Of a DNA stretch of 6,323 bases, positions 1 through 6,323 are shown one piece after another (the first letter of the stretch is position 1; every line of letters starts with the position of its first letter). Made by a program: the position numbers and the translations under genes. Under the pieces are notes generated by a model. The model did not search any database. It had not been told where the DNA came from and worked only from the letters and a program-made list of their open reading frames with translations. Source of the stretch: an uncultured Muribaculaceae bacterium. Lineage in GTDB: Bacteria > Bacteroidota > Bacteroidia > Bacteroidales > Muribaculaceae. The stretch lies in the NCBI GenBank assembly GCA_910586175.1, contig CAJUIJ010000014.1, positions 20,033-26,355 of the forward strand. Reading direction: 5' to 3'.

Positions 1-2
1 TT

Positions 3-767
3 CAGGTTGTGGCGGGAGTCCTGATTATAATGTCGGGAACATGGGCCAGCGACCTGTATGGATTCATGTGGCTTCAGGATATACCTACGCTTGCCGGATG
101 GATACTCACCATATTCCTGCTTTTGGCCATAATAAACGCGATCAACCTTATTGACGGCATAGACGGTCTCGCGTCCGGACTCAGCATCATAGCCCTGATT
201 TTTTACAGCTACCTCTTCTTTTTGGCCGGCGACTATATATATTCGTTCCTGGCCGGTGCAACATTGGGCACACTTATTCCGTTCTTTTACTACAACGTGT
301 TCGGCTCAGCCGAGCGTCATAACAAGATATTCATGGGCGATACAGGGTCGCTGACCATCGGCACGATACTCTCTTTCCTGTCGGTCAAGACTCTCGAACT
401 CGGCAGTGACCATATGGGTTCGGGTGAAAATATGTTTGTGTTGGCGTTCGTGCCTGTCATGATACCATGTCTTGATGTGGCAAGGGTCTTCCTGCACCGC
501 ATCAAGAGGGGCAAGAACCCCTTCTTGCCCGACAAGTGCCACATACACCACAAGCTGCTTGCCCTTGGCTTCAGACAATGGCAGGCACTTATCACAATCC
601 TTGTGGTGGATGTATGCTTCATCATGCTGAACATGGTGCTCTCTCCTTACATGAACCCGACGGTTCTCATAGCGATTGACATCGCATTGTATGCGCTGCT
701 CAATGTCTTGCTCACGGCAATGATCAGGCGGCGCGAATGTAAACTACACACCTGTTTATACGAATAA
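3..767 (+). CDS. wecA: WecA/TagO-family undecaprenyl-phosphate sugar-1-phosphate transferase, 5' partial
   Basis: Polytopic inner-membrane enzyme of the MraY/WecA/TagO family, which transfers a HexNAc-1-phosphate from a UDP-sugar to undecaprenyl phosphate, the first step of a lipid-linked surface glycan. The frame is open to the left edge and the first visible codons (Q-V-V) are internal. The family is usually about 350-380 residues, so roughly the first 100, including the early Asp-Asp motif, are missing. Numbering from the GTG at 9, the visible signatures are NLIDGIDGLA (residues 46-55, with D49 and D52), MGDTGSL (109-115), the loop aspartate in PCLDVARV (D155), and PDKCHIHH (174-181). The HIHH signature points to the WecA/TagO branch rather than MraY. 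About seven hydrophobic segments alternate with these loops. It ends 18 bases before the wza-like gene, suggesting co-transcription. The exact sugar (GlcNAc is the usual one) cannot be read from the sequence. Confidence 0.9.
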   Translation, partial: QVVAGVLIIMSGTWASDLYGFMWLQDIPTLAGWILTIFLLLAIINAINLIDGIDGLASGLSIIALIFYSYLFFLAGDYIYSFLAGATLGTLIPFFYYNVFGSAERHNKIFMGDTGSLTIGTILSFLSVKTLELGSDHMGSGENMFVLAFVPVMIPCLDVARVFLHRIKRGKNPFLPDKCHIHHKLLALGFRQWQALITILVVDVCFIMLNMVLSPYMNPTVLIAIDIALYALLNVLLTAMIRRRECKLHTCLYE

Positions 768-785
768 TTTGAGCAATATATCACG

Positions 786-1631
786 ATGAAGAAATTACCA
801 ATTGCCATGCTGATGGCAACGGTCGGGGCCGGATTCCTGCTCACCGGATGCGGCACTCCGAAAAACATCACTTATTTCCAGAATGAAGAGTCTATAGTGC
901 AGATGGCACAGGCTAACCCCATAAAGCTTAAAGCAGACGACAAGCTCTCGATTGTAGTCAAGTCGAAAGACCCTGCCGTAAGCGACCTTTTCAACTTAGG
1001 CATATACACCAGCCGTTACGGCACCAATGGTGCGCAGGTGATTTCAGGCAGCCAGGTCAAGTCGTTCCGTCCGGGTAGCAACGACGGTGTGTCGTATTAT
1101 ACCGTGGACCCGCAGGGCTGCATCGACTTTCCGGTGCTCGGCTCGCTCAAGGTAGCCGGTATGACTCGCTCGGAGCTTTCAGGATTCATAAAGGGAGAGC
1201 TTATGGGCCGCGAACTCGTGAAAGATCCTACGGTGACTGTGGAGTTTGTCAATACAGGAATCAACGTGATGGGTGAGGTGATGACACCGGGTCGTTATGA
1301 CATAAACCGTGATCATCTCACTGTGCTCGATGCCCTTTCGCTCGCCGGAGACCTCACGATAAACGGCCGTCGCGAAAACGTGAAAGTGCTCCGTGAGGAG
1401 AATGGTCAGACCAAAGTGTATACGCTCGACCTCACAGACCTCAACAAGCTGGTTAAGTCGCCCGCATACTCATTGCAGCAGAACGATGTGGTTTATGTGG
1501 AACCTAATGACTTCCGCAAGCGTCAGACCACAGTGAACGGTAACAATGCGCTCAGCACCGGATTCTGGATTTCGGTGGCTTCGCTCATTACATCGGCAGT
1601 CACCACGATAGGTGTCTTCGTAAACAAATAA
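786..1631 (+). CDS. wza: Wza-like polysaccharide export outer-membrane lipoprotein
   Basis: Exporter subunit expected to form the periplasmic and outer-membrane channel through which capsule or exopolysaccharide leaves the cell. The 281-residue protein starts MKKLPIAML and has a lipoprotein signal with lipobox LLTGC, so Cys22 is the predicted lipidation site after cleavage by signal peptidase II. A polysaccharide-export domain covers about 45-155, with the family stretch YTVDPQGCIDFPVLGSLKV at 105-123. A single SLBB-type domain follows at about 157-240 (VMGEVMTPGRYDI at 161-173). A hydrophobic helix lies at about 258-278 (WISVASLITSAVTTIGVFV). E. coli Wza is about 380 residues with more periplasmic domains, so this is the compact form that I recall as usual in Bacteroidetes. 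The ATG at 786 is chosen because it gives a complete signal peptide; no clear Shine-Dalgarno precedes it. It sits between the transferase and the Wzc-like kinase, its expected inner-membrane partner. Confidence 0.93.
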   Translation: MKKLPIAMLMATVGAGFLLTGCGTPKNITYFQNEESIVQMAQANPIKLKADDKLSIVVKSKDPAVSDLFNLGIYTSRYGTNGAQVISGSQVKSFRPGSNDGVSYYTVDPQGCIDFPVLGSLKVAGMTRSELSGFIKGELMGRELVKDPTVTVEFVNTGINVMGEVMTPGRYDINRDHLTVLDALSLAGDLTINGRRENVKVLREENGQTKVYTLDLTDLNKLVKSPAYSLQQNDVVYVEPNDFRKRQTTVNGNNALSTGFWISVASLITSAVTTIGVFVNK

Positions 1632-1676
1632 TCTTAGTTTAAACAACTTCAATAAGACCACAGGCGTAAAGCTAAT

Positions 1677-4079
1677 ATGGAAAACAACAATACTGTCACC
1701 GACAATGCCACGATGCAGGAGAAAGTGACACTTCAGAAATTTCTTAACGCGTGCAAGAAAAGGTGGGTGTGGTTCTTGCTCTCTGTGATTTTCTTCACCG
1801 GCATAGGCACGTTCTATGCATTGCGTCAACAACCTATCTACCTGCGCTCCATGTCGGTGCTGATACAAGATGAGGATTCGGGAGGCACAAGCGCCATTGC
1901 AAACTCGTTCGCTTCGCTCGGATTTGGCGGCGGTGCCAACAATGTGTATAATGAAATGCTGACATTCATGTCGCCTGCCGTTATGATGCAGGTGGTCAAG
2001 AACCTTGACCTTGACATGAGCTATACGAAAAAGGGTTTTCCACACGGCACCACGCTCTATGGTTCAAATCTCCCCTTTACTGTGGAGTTTCTTGACCTTG
2101 ACCCGATGATCGGTGGCCAATTTATAGCAGAGATGTCTCCCGATGGCAAGATGAAGCTCAAAAAGTTTATCTTGCGTACTCCTGAAGGCAAGGAGAAACT
2201 CGATGGCGAGGTGATGGTGCCTACACGTTTCCGCACCGTCAAGACTCCGCTCGGCAAGGTGACGTTCCATCCCAATCCTAAATTCAGCGGAGAGCCATAC
2301 GATGAAGTGGAGAAGATAGTGGTGCGCCGTGATGGTGTGCTTTCCACAACAGAAGCCTACACCGAGGCCCTCAAGGTGGAAATCGCCGACCGTGATGCAC
2401 AGGTCATAAATCTCAGCATAAAGGATGTGTCGACCGAGCGTGCCGACGATGTGCTTAATATGGTTCTCGATGTCTACACCAAAGACTGGATGGCCGACAA
2501 GGAGCGTGTGTCGCAGGCAACGTCCGACTTCATAGACCACCGCCTTGACCTGCTCGTAGGTGAACTCGGCAGCGTGGACAACAACATAGCCGATTTCAAG
2601 AAAAACAAGCTTACCCCTGACCTTGTGGAGGCCGGAAAGCTAAATATGACCACCACACGCGACATAGATAACCAGCTGCTCGAGACTTCGACCATGCTGA
2701 GCATGTCGCGATACATCGCCGAATATGTAAACAATCCGGCCAACGATATGAAGGTGATTCCGGTAAATACCATCGGCACCAGCTCGCAGCTTGAGGCTCA
2801 GATTGTGAAATATAACGAGCTGCTTATGGCCCGCGACAACCTTGTGGCCAGCTCTTCAGTCAACAACCCGCTTGTGCTCGACTATGATGCGCAGCTGAAA
2901 GGACTCCACGCGGCGATTGCACGTGCTCTCAACAATGAGGTGGTAAATCTGACCAATAGCGTCAATTCTTTGCAGTCGGCCAAGGGAGAACTCAAAGGTC
3001 AGCTCGCCGAAGGTCCGGAGATGGCAAAGTATCTCCGCACAGAGGAACGCCAGCAGAAAATCAAGGAGCAGCTCTATCTCTACCTCTTGCAGAAGCGTGA
3101 GGAGAATCAGCTCTCCAAGACATTTACCAACGACAAGACCCGCGTCATCACCCCGCCGATGGGTTCCGTGAGACCTATCGCACCCAAGAAGAAACTGATT
3201 ATATTGATGTCGTTCATCTTCGGGCTTGTGCTACCCGGCGGCATAGTGTATCTGCAAGTGGCGGGCGACAACAAGGTGCGTTCTCGCAAAGACCTTGAGC
3301 GTATGTCTATTCCGATGCTCGGTGAGATCCCGCTGGTGGGCAAGAATAAAAACAAAGTCATGGGCCTGTTTGCCAAGAAGAAAAATCAAGGTGAGCTCGA
3401 GCAGATGTCTGTACTTGTGAAGAGTGGCAGCCGCGACATGATAAACGAGGCATTCCGCATAGTGCGAGGCAACCTCGACTTCATGACTCACCGTAAGAAG
3501 CATCAGGTCATCATGATTACCTCGTTCAATCCCGGCAGCGGCAAGTCGTTTGTATCTTACAACCTTTGTGCATCGTTCGCCCTGAAGGGTAACAGTGTGT
3601 TGCTTATTGACGGAGACCTCCGCCATGGCTCCACTTCTCAATATGTGGGTATGCCCTCCAAGGGTATCACATCATATCTCACAGGCAACGCCGACGATTG
3701 GCGAAAGTTTGTTGTGCCGGTCAAGGATCAGCCGGGCTTCAGTGTGCTCCCCATCGGACACCGTCCCCCCAACCCCGCAGAGATACTCGACAGCGATGAG
3801 ATGCGCGCACTCGTTAATGCCGCCCGCGACGAATACGACTATGTGGTGATAGACTGCCCGCCGATCGATGTGGTGGTGGATACACAGATTATAGGCGCAT
3901 TGGTCGACCGTACTATCTTCGTGGTGCGTGCCGGTCTGCTTGAGAAGGCTGCTCTCCCCGATATCGAACAAATCTACGATTCCGGTCGTTTCAAGAATAT
4001 CACTGTGCTGCTTAACGGCATTGACACTCACTTCAGCGTGTATGGTGGCGGAAGCACTTACTACAGCACGGGAGTCTGA
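1677..4079 (+). CDS. wzc: Wzc-like chain-length regulator with C-terminal BY-type tyrosine autokinase
   Basis: Inner-membrane polysaccharide co-polymerase and bacterial tyrosine kinase of 800 residues, a normal length for the fused type. A short cytoplasmic N-terminus leads to a Wzz domain with TM1 at about 30-48. A long periplasmic region (about 50-505) is probably helical and coiled-coil in its later half and ends in SVRPIAPKKK (497-506). TM2 is at about 507-526. The cytoplasmic kinase domain (about 580-785) carries the EX2RX2R oligomerisation motif (E591, R594, R597), Walker A NPGSGKS (618-624, K623), Walker A' LLIDGDLR (D645, D647) and Walker B VVIDCPP (D726). The C-terminal tail has tyrosines 789, 795 and 796 in a Gly/Ser/Thr-rich context, the likely autophosphorylation cluster. 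By family knowledge, phosphorylation cycling controls assembly of the octameric complex and polymer length. It begins 45 bases after the wza-like gene, in a gap with no terminator, so it is probably in the same operon. All catalytic motifs are intact. Confidence 0.95.
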   Translation: MENNNTVTDNATMQEKVTLQKFLNACKKRWVWFLLSVIFFTGIGTFYALRQQPIYLRSMSVLIQDEDSGGTSAIANSFASLGFGGGANNVYNEMLTFMSPAVMMQVVKNLDLDMSYTKKGFPHGTTLYGSNLPFTVEFLDLDPMIGGQFIAEMSPDGKMKLKKFILRTPEGKEKLDGEVMVPTRFRTVKTPLGKVTFHPNPKFSGEPYDEVEKIVVRRDGVLSTTEAYTEALKVEIADRDAQVINLSIKDVSTERADDVLNMVLDVYTKDWMADKERVSQATSDFIDHRLDLLVGELGSVDNNIADFKKNKLTPDLVEAGKLNMTTTRDIDNQLLETSTMLSMSRYIAEYVNNPANDMKVIPVNTIGTSSQLEAQIVKYNELLMARDNLVASSSVNNPLVLDYDAQLKGLHAAIARALNNEVVNLTNSVNSLQSAKGELKGQLAEGPEMAKYLRTEERQQKIKEQLYLYLLQKREENQLSKTFTNDKTRVITPPMGSVRPIAPKKKLIILMSFIFGLVLPGGIVYLQVAGDNKVRSRKDLERMSIPMLGEIPLVGKNKNKVMGLFAKKKNQGELEQMSVLVKSGSRDMINEAFRIVRGNLDFMTHRKKHQVIMITSFNPGSGKSFVSYNLCASFALKGNSVLLIDGDLRHGSTSQYVGMPSKGITSYLTGNADDWRKFVVPVKDQPGFSVLPIGHRPPNPAEILDSDEMRALVNAARDEYDYVVIDCPPIDVVVDTQIIGALVDRTIFVVRAGLLEKAALPDIEQIYDSGRFKNITVLLNGIDTHFSVYGGGSTYYSTGV

Positions 4080-4084
4080 TTCAA

Positions 4085-4114
4085 TTAATAATTAATAGTT
4101 AATAATTAATAATT
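4085..4114 (+). repeat. Tandem AT heptamer repeat, TTAATAR x4
   Basis: Starting five bases after the wzc-like stop codon, the heptamer TTAATAA occurs four times back to back (4085-4112), the second copy being TTAATAG, followed by TT. It can also be read as two 14-bp units differing at one base. The tract places stop codons in all three plus-strand frames. It contains no G or C apart from the single G. Its role is unknown; an unpaired spacer, an AT-rich protein-binding or promoter-adjacent tract, or a remnant of a dispersed repeat are all possible. Confidence 0.8.
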
Positions 4115-4137
4115 GGGCTGCCTGTTTGCACAGCTAA

Positions 4138-4167
4138 AACTCAACAACTCAAAACTCAATAACTCAC
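4138..4167 (+). repeat. AACTCAA heptamer repeat cluster before cpsB
   Basis: The heptamer AACTCAA occurs at 4138-4144, 4146-4152 and 4153-4159, with a fourth copy, AACTCAC, at 4161-4167, giving a 7-8 base period. The cluster ends five bases before the cpsB start codon, so it forms the immediate upstream leader of that gene if the two are co-transcribed. The tract lacks G on the plus strand, so it contains no purine-rich Shine-Dalgarno sequence. Whether it binds a regulator, affects translation or is neutral low-complexity sequence cannot be told from the sequence. Confidence 0.7.
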
Positions 4168-4171
4168 GTAA

Positions 4172-4903
4172 ATGAATCTTTGGCCTTTCAAATCGGTTGA
4201 CAAACTGGAGAATTCGGGCATGCTTGATGGCTATGTGGATTGGCATTCACACATTTTGCCGGGAGTCGACGATGGTATCCGCACGATGGATGAGTCGCTC
4301 GACACGCTTAAGGCATTCGAGGACCATGGAGTCCGTAAGGTGTGGCTTACCCCTCACGTCATGGAGGATTGTCCAAATACCACTGAGCGTTTGCGTGAGA
4401 GATTTGATGATTTGAGACAGGCTTACAAGGGGAATATGCAATTGGCCCTCGCCTCGGAGAATATGCTTGACTCCCTATTTGAGGAGCGTCTGCAGGCCAA
4501 GGATTTCCTCCCTATTGGCGAGAACGGTGAGTATCTGCTCGTAGAGACCTCATATGTCAACCCTCCATATGGCATGGAGGATATGATAGACGGCATATTC
4601 AACATCGGTCTGATTCCAATCCTTGCGCATCCGGAGCGTTATCGCTACATGAACGAGGATGATTATCTGAAATGGAAGGAGAAGGGGGTTCTTTTCCAGT
4701 CCAATTTCATATCGATTGTAGGAGGCTATGGGGAGACCGCACGCAAGAAACTGGAGTGGCTGCTGAAGCAGAATATGGTGGATCTCATCGGTTCTGACAT
4801 ACACCGCAAGTTTGTGTTCGATCACATCATAGCCAAAAGCCCGAAGCGCAAGGACGCGCTCACAGCACTCGTCGACGTGGCACACAATCCCAAGATAAAT
4901 TAA
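4172..4903 (+). CDS. cpsB: CpsB/YwqE-type PHP-family protein-tyrosine phosphatase
   Basis: Predicted cytoplasmic, metal-dependent phosphatase of the PHP superfamily that dephosphorylates the tyrosine tail of BY-kinases, here most likely the adjacent Wzc-like protein. The 243 residues match the usual family length. Metal-site motifs appear in order: HSH (H25, H27) and the following VDDG (D33, D34), TPH (H62), the glutamate in ASEN (E96), AHPERY (H153, E155) and GSDIH (D209, H211). These correspond to the motifs I recall from pneumococcal CpsB (HSH, DDG, GAE, AHIER, ASDMH). The N-terminus MNLWPFK and the stretch WHSHILPGVDDG are in the style of Bacteroidetes homologues. It is unrelated to the low-molecular-weight Cys phosphatase Wzb used by E. 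coli. The ATG at 4172 is the natural start. The 92-base repeat-rich gap from wzc leaves open whether it has its own promoter; I saw no clear Bacteroidetes -33/-7 pair. The gene closes the locus before a terminator. Confidence 0.92.
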   Translation: MNLWPFKSVDKLENSGMLDGYVDWHSHILPGVDDGIRTMDESLDTLKAFEDHGVRKVWLTPHVMEDCPNTTERLRERFDDLRQAYKGNMQLALASENMLDSLFEERLQAKDFLPIGENGEYLLVETSYVNPPYGMEDMIDGIFNIGLIPILAHPERYRYMNEDDYLKWKEKGVLFQSNFISIVGGYGETARKKLEWLLKQNMVDLIGSDIHRKFVFDHIIAKSPKRKDALTALVDVAHNPKIN

Positions 4904-4926
4904 CTAAGAGGATTATATTCAGAGAC

Positions 4927-4946
4927 AGTGGTTTGGCATAACCACT
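4927..4946 (+). other. Small hairpin downstream of cpsB
   Basis: A perfect 7-bp inverted repeat, AGTGGTT and AACCACT, encloses a 6-base loop (TGGCAT) 23 bases after the cpsB stop codon. No T-run follows, so it does not look like an intrinsic terminator. It could protect the 3' end of the transcript or be chance. Confidence 0.4.
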
Positions 4947-4961
4947 TCTCCGGCATATGTA

Positions 4962-5012
4962 TATACAGTAAAAGCGGAGATGCTTCATTTGCATCTCCGC
5001 TTTTACTGTATA
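4962..5012. terminator. Bidirectional intrinsic terminator between cpsB and leuS
   Basis: A perfect 22-bp inverted repeat (arms 4962-4983 and 4991-5012) encloses a 7-base loop, TTCATTT. Its core is GCGGAGATGC pairing with GCATCTCCGC, flanked by AAAA on the left and TTTT on the right, so an RNA read from either strand has a GC-rich stem followed by a U-tract. It lies between the convergent cpsB (stop at 4903) and leuS (last base of the stop codon at 5023) genes, where a shared terminator is expected. Pairing continues for eight further base pairs beyond the A/T tracts (TATACAGT with ACTGTATA), longer than a minimal terminator needs. Confidence 0.9.
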
Positions 5013-5022
5013 AGGGTGTTTG

Positions 5023-6323
5023 TTATATCACTACATTTACGATGCGTCCGGGCACCACGATTACCTTGCGTGGCTCCTTGCCGGCGAGCCATTTGGCGGC
5101 GTTTTCATCGGCGAGTGCTATCTTCTCCACTTCTGCCTTGTCGGCACCTGCGGGAGCCTCAATCATAAAGCGTGTCTTGCCGTTGAATGATACCGGGTAT
5201 TTCACCGTATCTTCGGTCAGTGCACTCTCATCATAGGCAGGCCATTCGGCATCTACCACCGAGCCTTCATTGCCGAGACGGTGCCAGAACTCCTCTGCCA
5301 TGTGGGGGGCGAATGGTGCTATGACTCGCGTTATCAAATCGAGTGCACGGCGGCTTGTGGATTTCTGCGAGGTCAGCTCGTTCAATGCAATCATGAAGGC
5401 CGATACGGAGGTGTTGTAAGAGAAATTCTCAATGTCACCGGTCACTTTCTTTATGAGCTTGTGTACGGTCTTTTTCTCCTCCTTGGTCATTTCTGTATCT
5501 TCGGCATAATTCACCTTATCGGCGAAGCCCCAGAGTTTCTTCAGGAAGCGGTTTACGCCATCTATACCGTTGGTGTCCCAAGGTTTGGACTGCTCCACCG
5601 GACCGAGGAACATTTCGTACAGACGCAGCGTGTCTGCACCGTAACGCTCCACAATGTCGTCAGGATTGACCACGTTGAACATTGACTTTGACATCTTCTC
5701 CACTGCGTAACCGCATACATACTTGCCGTCTTCGAGCACAAACTCGGCATCGGCATATTCCGGACGCCAAGCACGGAAGCGGTCAGTGTCGAGCACATCG
5801 TTGCTTACCATCGATATGTCAACGCGTATCGGTGTGGTATCGTACTCCTTGCGCAGGCCATGGCTCACGAATTTGTTGGTTCCCTTGATACGATACACGA
5901 AGTTGCTGCGGCCCTGTATCATGCCCTGGTTCACCAGCTTCTTGAACGGCTCGTTTTCAACCACGACGCCGAGGTCAAATAGGAACTTGTTCCAGAATCG
6001 CGAATAGATAAGGTGGCCGGTGGCATGCTCGGCGCCACCCACATAAAGGTCAACGTTGCGCCAATACCCGTCAGCCTCCTTGCTTACGAGCGCATTATCG
6101 TTGTGCGGGTCCATATAGCGCAAGTAATAAGCCGACGAACCGGCAAATCCGGGCATAGTGCAAACTTCCAGAGGATATCCCTCCTTGGAAGTCCAACCCT
6201 CAGCCCGAGCCAACGGAGGCTGCCCATCTTCAGTGGGCAGATAGCTCGACACAGCAGGTAGCAGCAGCGGCAGCTCGCTCTCGTCGAGCAGGTAAGCCAC
6301 GCCATTTTTGTAATATATGGGGA
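5023..6323 (-). CDS. leuS: Leucyl-tRNA synthetase, C-terminal part (5' truncated by window edge)
   Basis: Class I aminoacyl-tRNA synthetase that charges tRNA-Leu with leucine in the cytoplasm; an essential housekeeping gene. About 432 C-terminal residues are visible, out of an expected 900 or more. The frame stays open to the right edge (P-I-Y-Y-K-N-G-V-A-Y-L-L-D), so the GTG at 6300 is an internal Val and not a start. Numbering from that Val, the visible landmarks are TMPGFAGSS (48-56), the catalytic-domain signature YVGGAEHATGHL (86-97), and the intact KMSKS loop (202-206, bases 5697-5683). The helical anticodon-binding domain follows (DGVNRFLKKLW at 247-257), and the small C-terminal domain ends in PGRIVNVVI. 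The HIGH motif and most of the editing domain lie beyond the window. It converges on the polysaccharide locus and stops 10 bases from the shared terminator. Nothing suggests damage. Confidence 0.97.
   Translation of the reverse strand, partial: PIYYKNGVAYLLDESELPLLLPAVSSYLPTEDGQPPLARAEGWTSKEGYPLEVCTMPGFAGSSAYYLRYMDPHNDNALVSKEADGYWRNVDLYVGGAEHATGHLIYSRFWNKFLFDLGVVVENEPFKKLVNQGMIQGRSNFVYRIKGTNKFVSHGLRKEYDTTPIRVDISMVSNDVLDTDRFRAWRPEYADAEFVLEDGKYVCGYAVEKMSKSMFNVVNPDDIVERYGADTLRLYEMFLGPVEQSKPWDTNGIDGVNRFLKKLWGFADKVNYAEDTEMTKEEKKTVHKLIKKVTGDIENFSYNTSVSAFMIALNELTSQKSTSRRALDLITRVIAPFAPHMAEEFWHRLGNEGSVVDAEWPAYDESALTEDTVKYPVSFNGKTRFMIEAPAGADKAEVEKIALADENAAKWLAGKEPRKVIVVPGRIVNVVI

Noticed and set aside
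9..11. GTG as the start of the first gene
   Set aside because: The frame is open to the left edge and the protein would lack the first membrane segments and early Asp motif of its family, so this is an internal codon.
1637..1644. GTTTAAAC palindrome in the wza-wzc gap
   Set aside because: An isolated 8-bp palindrome with no spacing partner or promoter around it; most likely chance in AT-rich sequence.
1470..2045. A 191-codon open frame on the minus strand across the wza/wzc junction
   Set aside because: It lies antisense to two well-supported genes, its translation is rich in His, Arg and Cys with no recognisable domain, and it has no upstream signal; it is a mirror of the coding strand.
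3231..3641. A 136-codon minus-strand open frame within the kinase gene
   Set aside because: It is antisense to the Walker A region, where coding on the plus strand is certain.
4124..4179. Possible Bacteroidetes promoter (TTTG near 4125 as a -33 box) before cpsB
   Set aside because: No TAnnTTTG -7 element sits at the right distance; the nearest similar sequence lies inside the coding region and mismatches the first base.
4928..5236. A 102-codon plus-strand open frame after cpsB
   Set aside because: It runs straight through the terminator stem-loop and then antisense to the leuS C-terminus; low plausibility as a gene.
5281..5685. A 134-codon plus-strand open frame inside leuS
   Set aside because: It is antisense to the conserved anticodon-binding region of leuS and matches no family I recognise.
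6298..6300. GTG as the start of leuS
   Set aside because: In-frame codons continue to the right edge with LeuS-like sequence, and the HIGH motif must lie further upstream.

Overview
The window looks like part of a Bacteroidales chromosome, possibly from the gut family Muribaculaceae. This rests on recognised protein styles (a short Wza lipoprotein, an ~800-residue Wzc-type kinase, a CpsB beginning MxLWPFK...DWHSHILPGVDDG, and a Bacteroidetes-type LeuS tail), roughly balanced base composition, and no strong Shine-Dalgarno sequence before the starts. The genus cannot be fixed from the sequence alone.

Layout. Positions 1-4903 hold four plus-strand genes for making and exporting a cell-surface polysaccharide. 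(1) The C-terminal two thirds of a WecA/TagO-family sugar-1-phosphate transferase, cut by the left edge (3-767). (2) A Wza-like outer-membrane export lipoprotein (786-1631). (3) A Wzc-like chain-length regulator fused to a tyrosine autokinase (1677-4079). (4) A CpsB/YwqE-type PHP-family tyrosine phosphatase (4172-4903). The first three are tightly packed (18 and 45 bases apart). The phosphatase sits behind a 92-base AT-rich gap containing two families of 7-bp repeats. Positions 4904-5022 hold a small hairpin and then a perfect 22-bp stem-loop with A and T tracts on both sides, a convincing bidirectional terminator. Positions 5023-6323 hold the C-terminal part of leucyl-tRNA synthetase (leuS) on the minus strand, cut by the right edge.

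How the genes work together (family knowledge plus inference). The transferase loads the first sugar phosphate onto undecaprenyl phosphate. Wzc controls polymerisation and couples the inner membrane to the Wza channel, through which polymer leaves the cell. Cycling of Wzc between tyrosine-phosphorylated and dephosphorylated states, with CpsB as phosphatase, tunes chain length and export. Glycosyltransferases, flippase and polymerase are not in the window and must lie to the left or elsewhere; the terminator and leuS mark the right end of the locus.

I saw no mobile element, CRISPR array, tRNA or rRNA, and no convincing new system. The parts most worth a second look are the repeat-filled gap before cpsB and the terminator.
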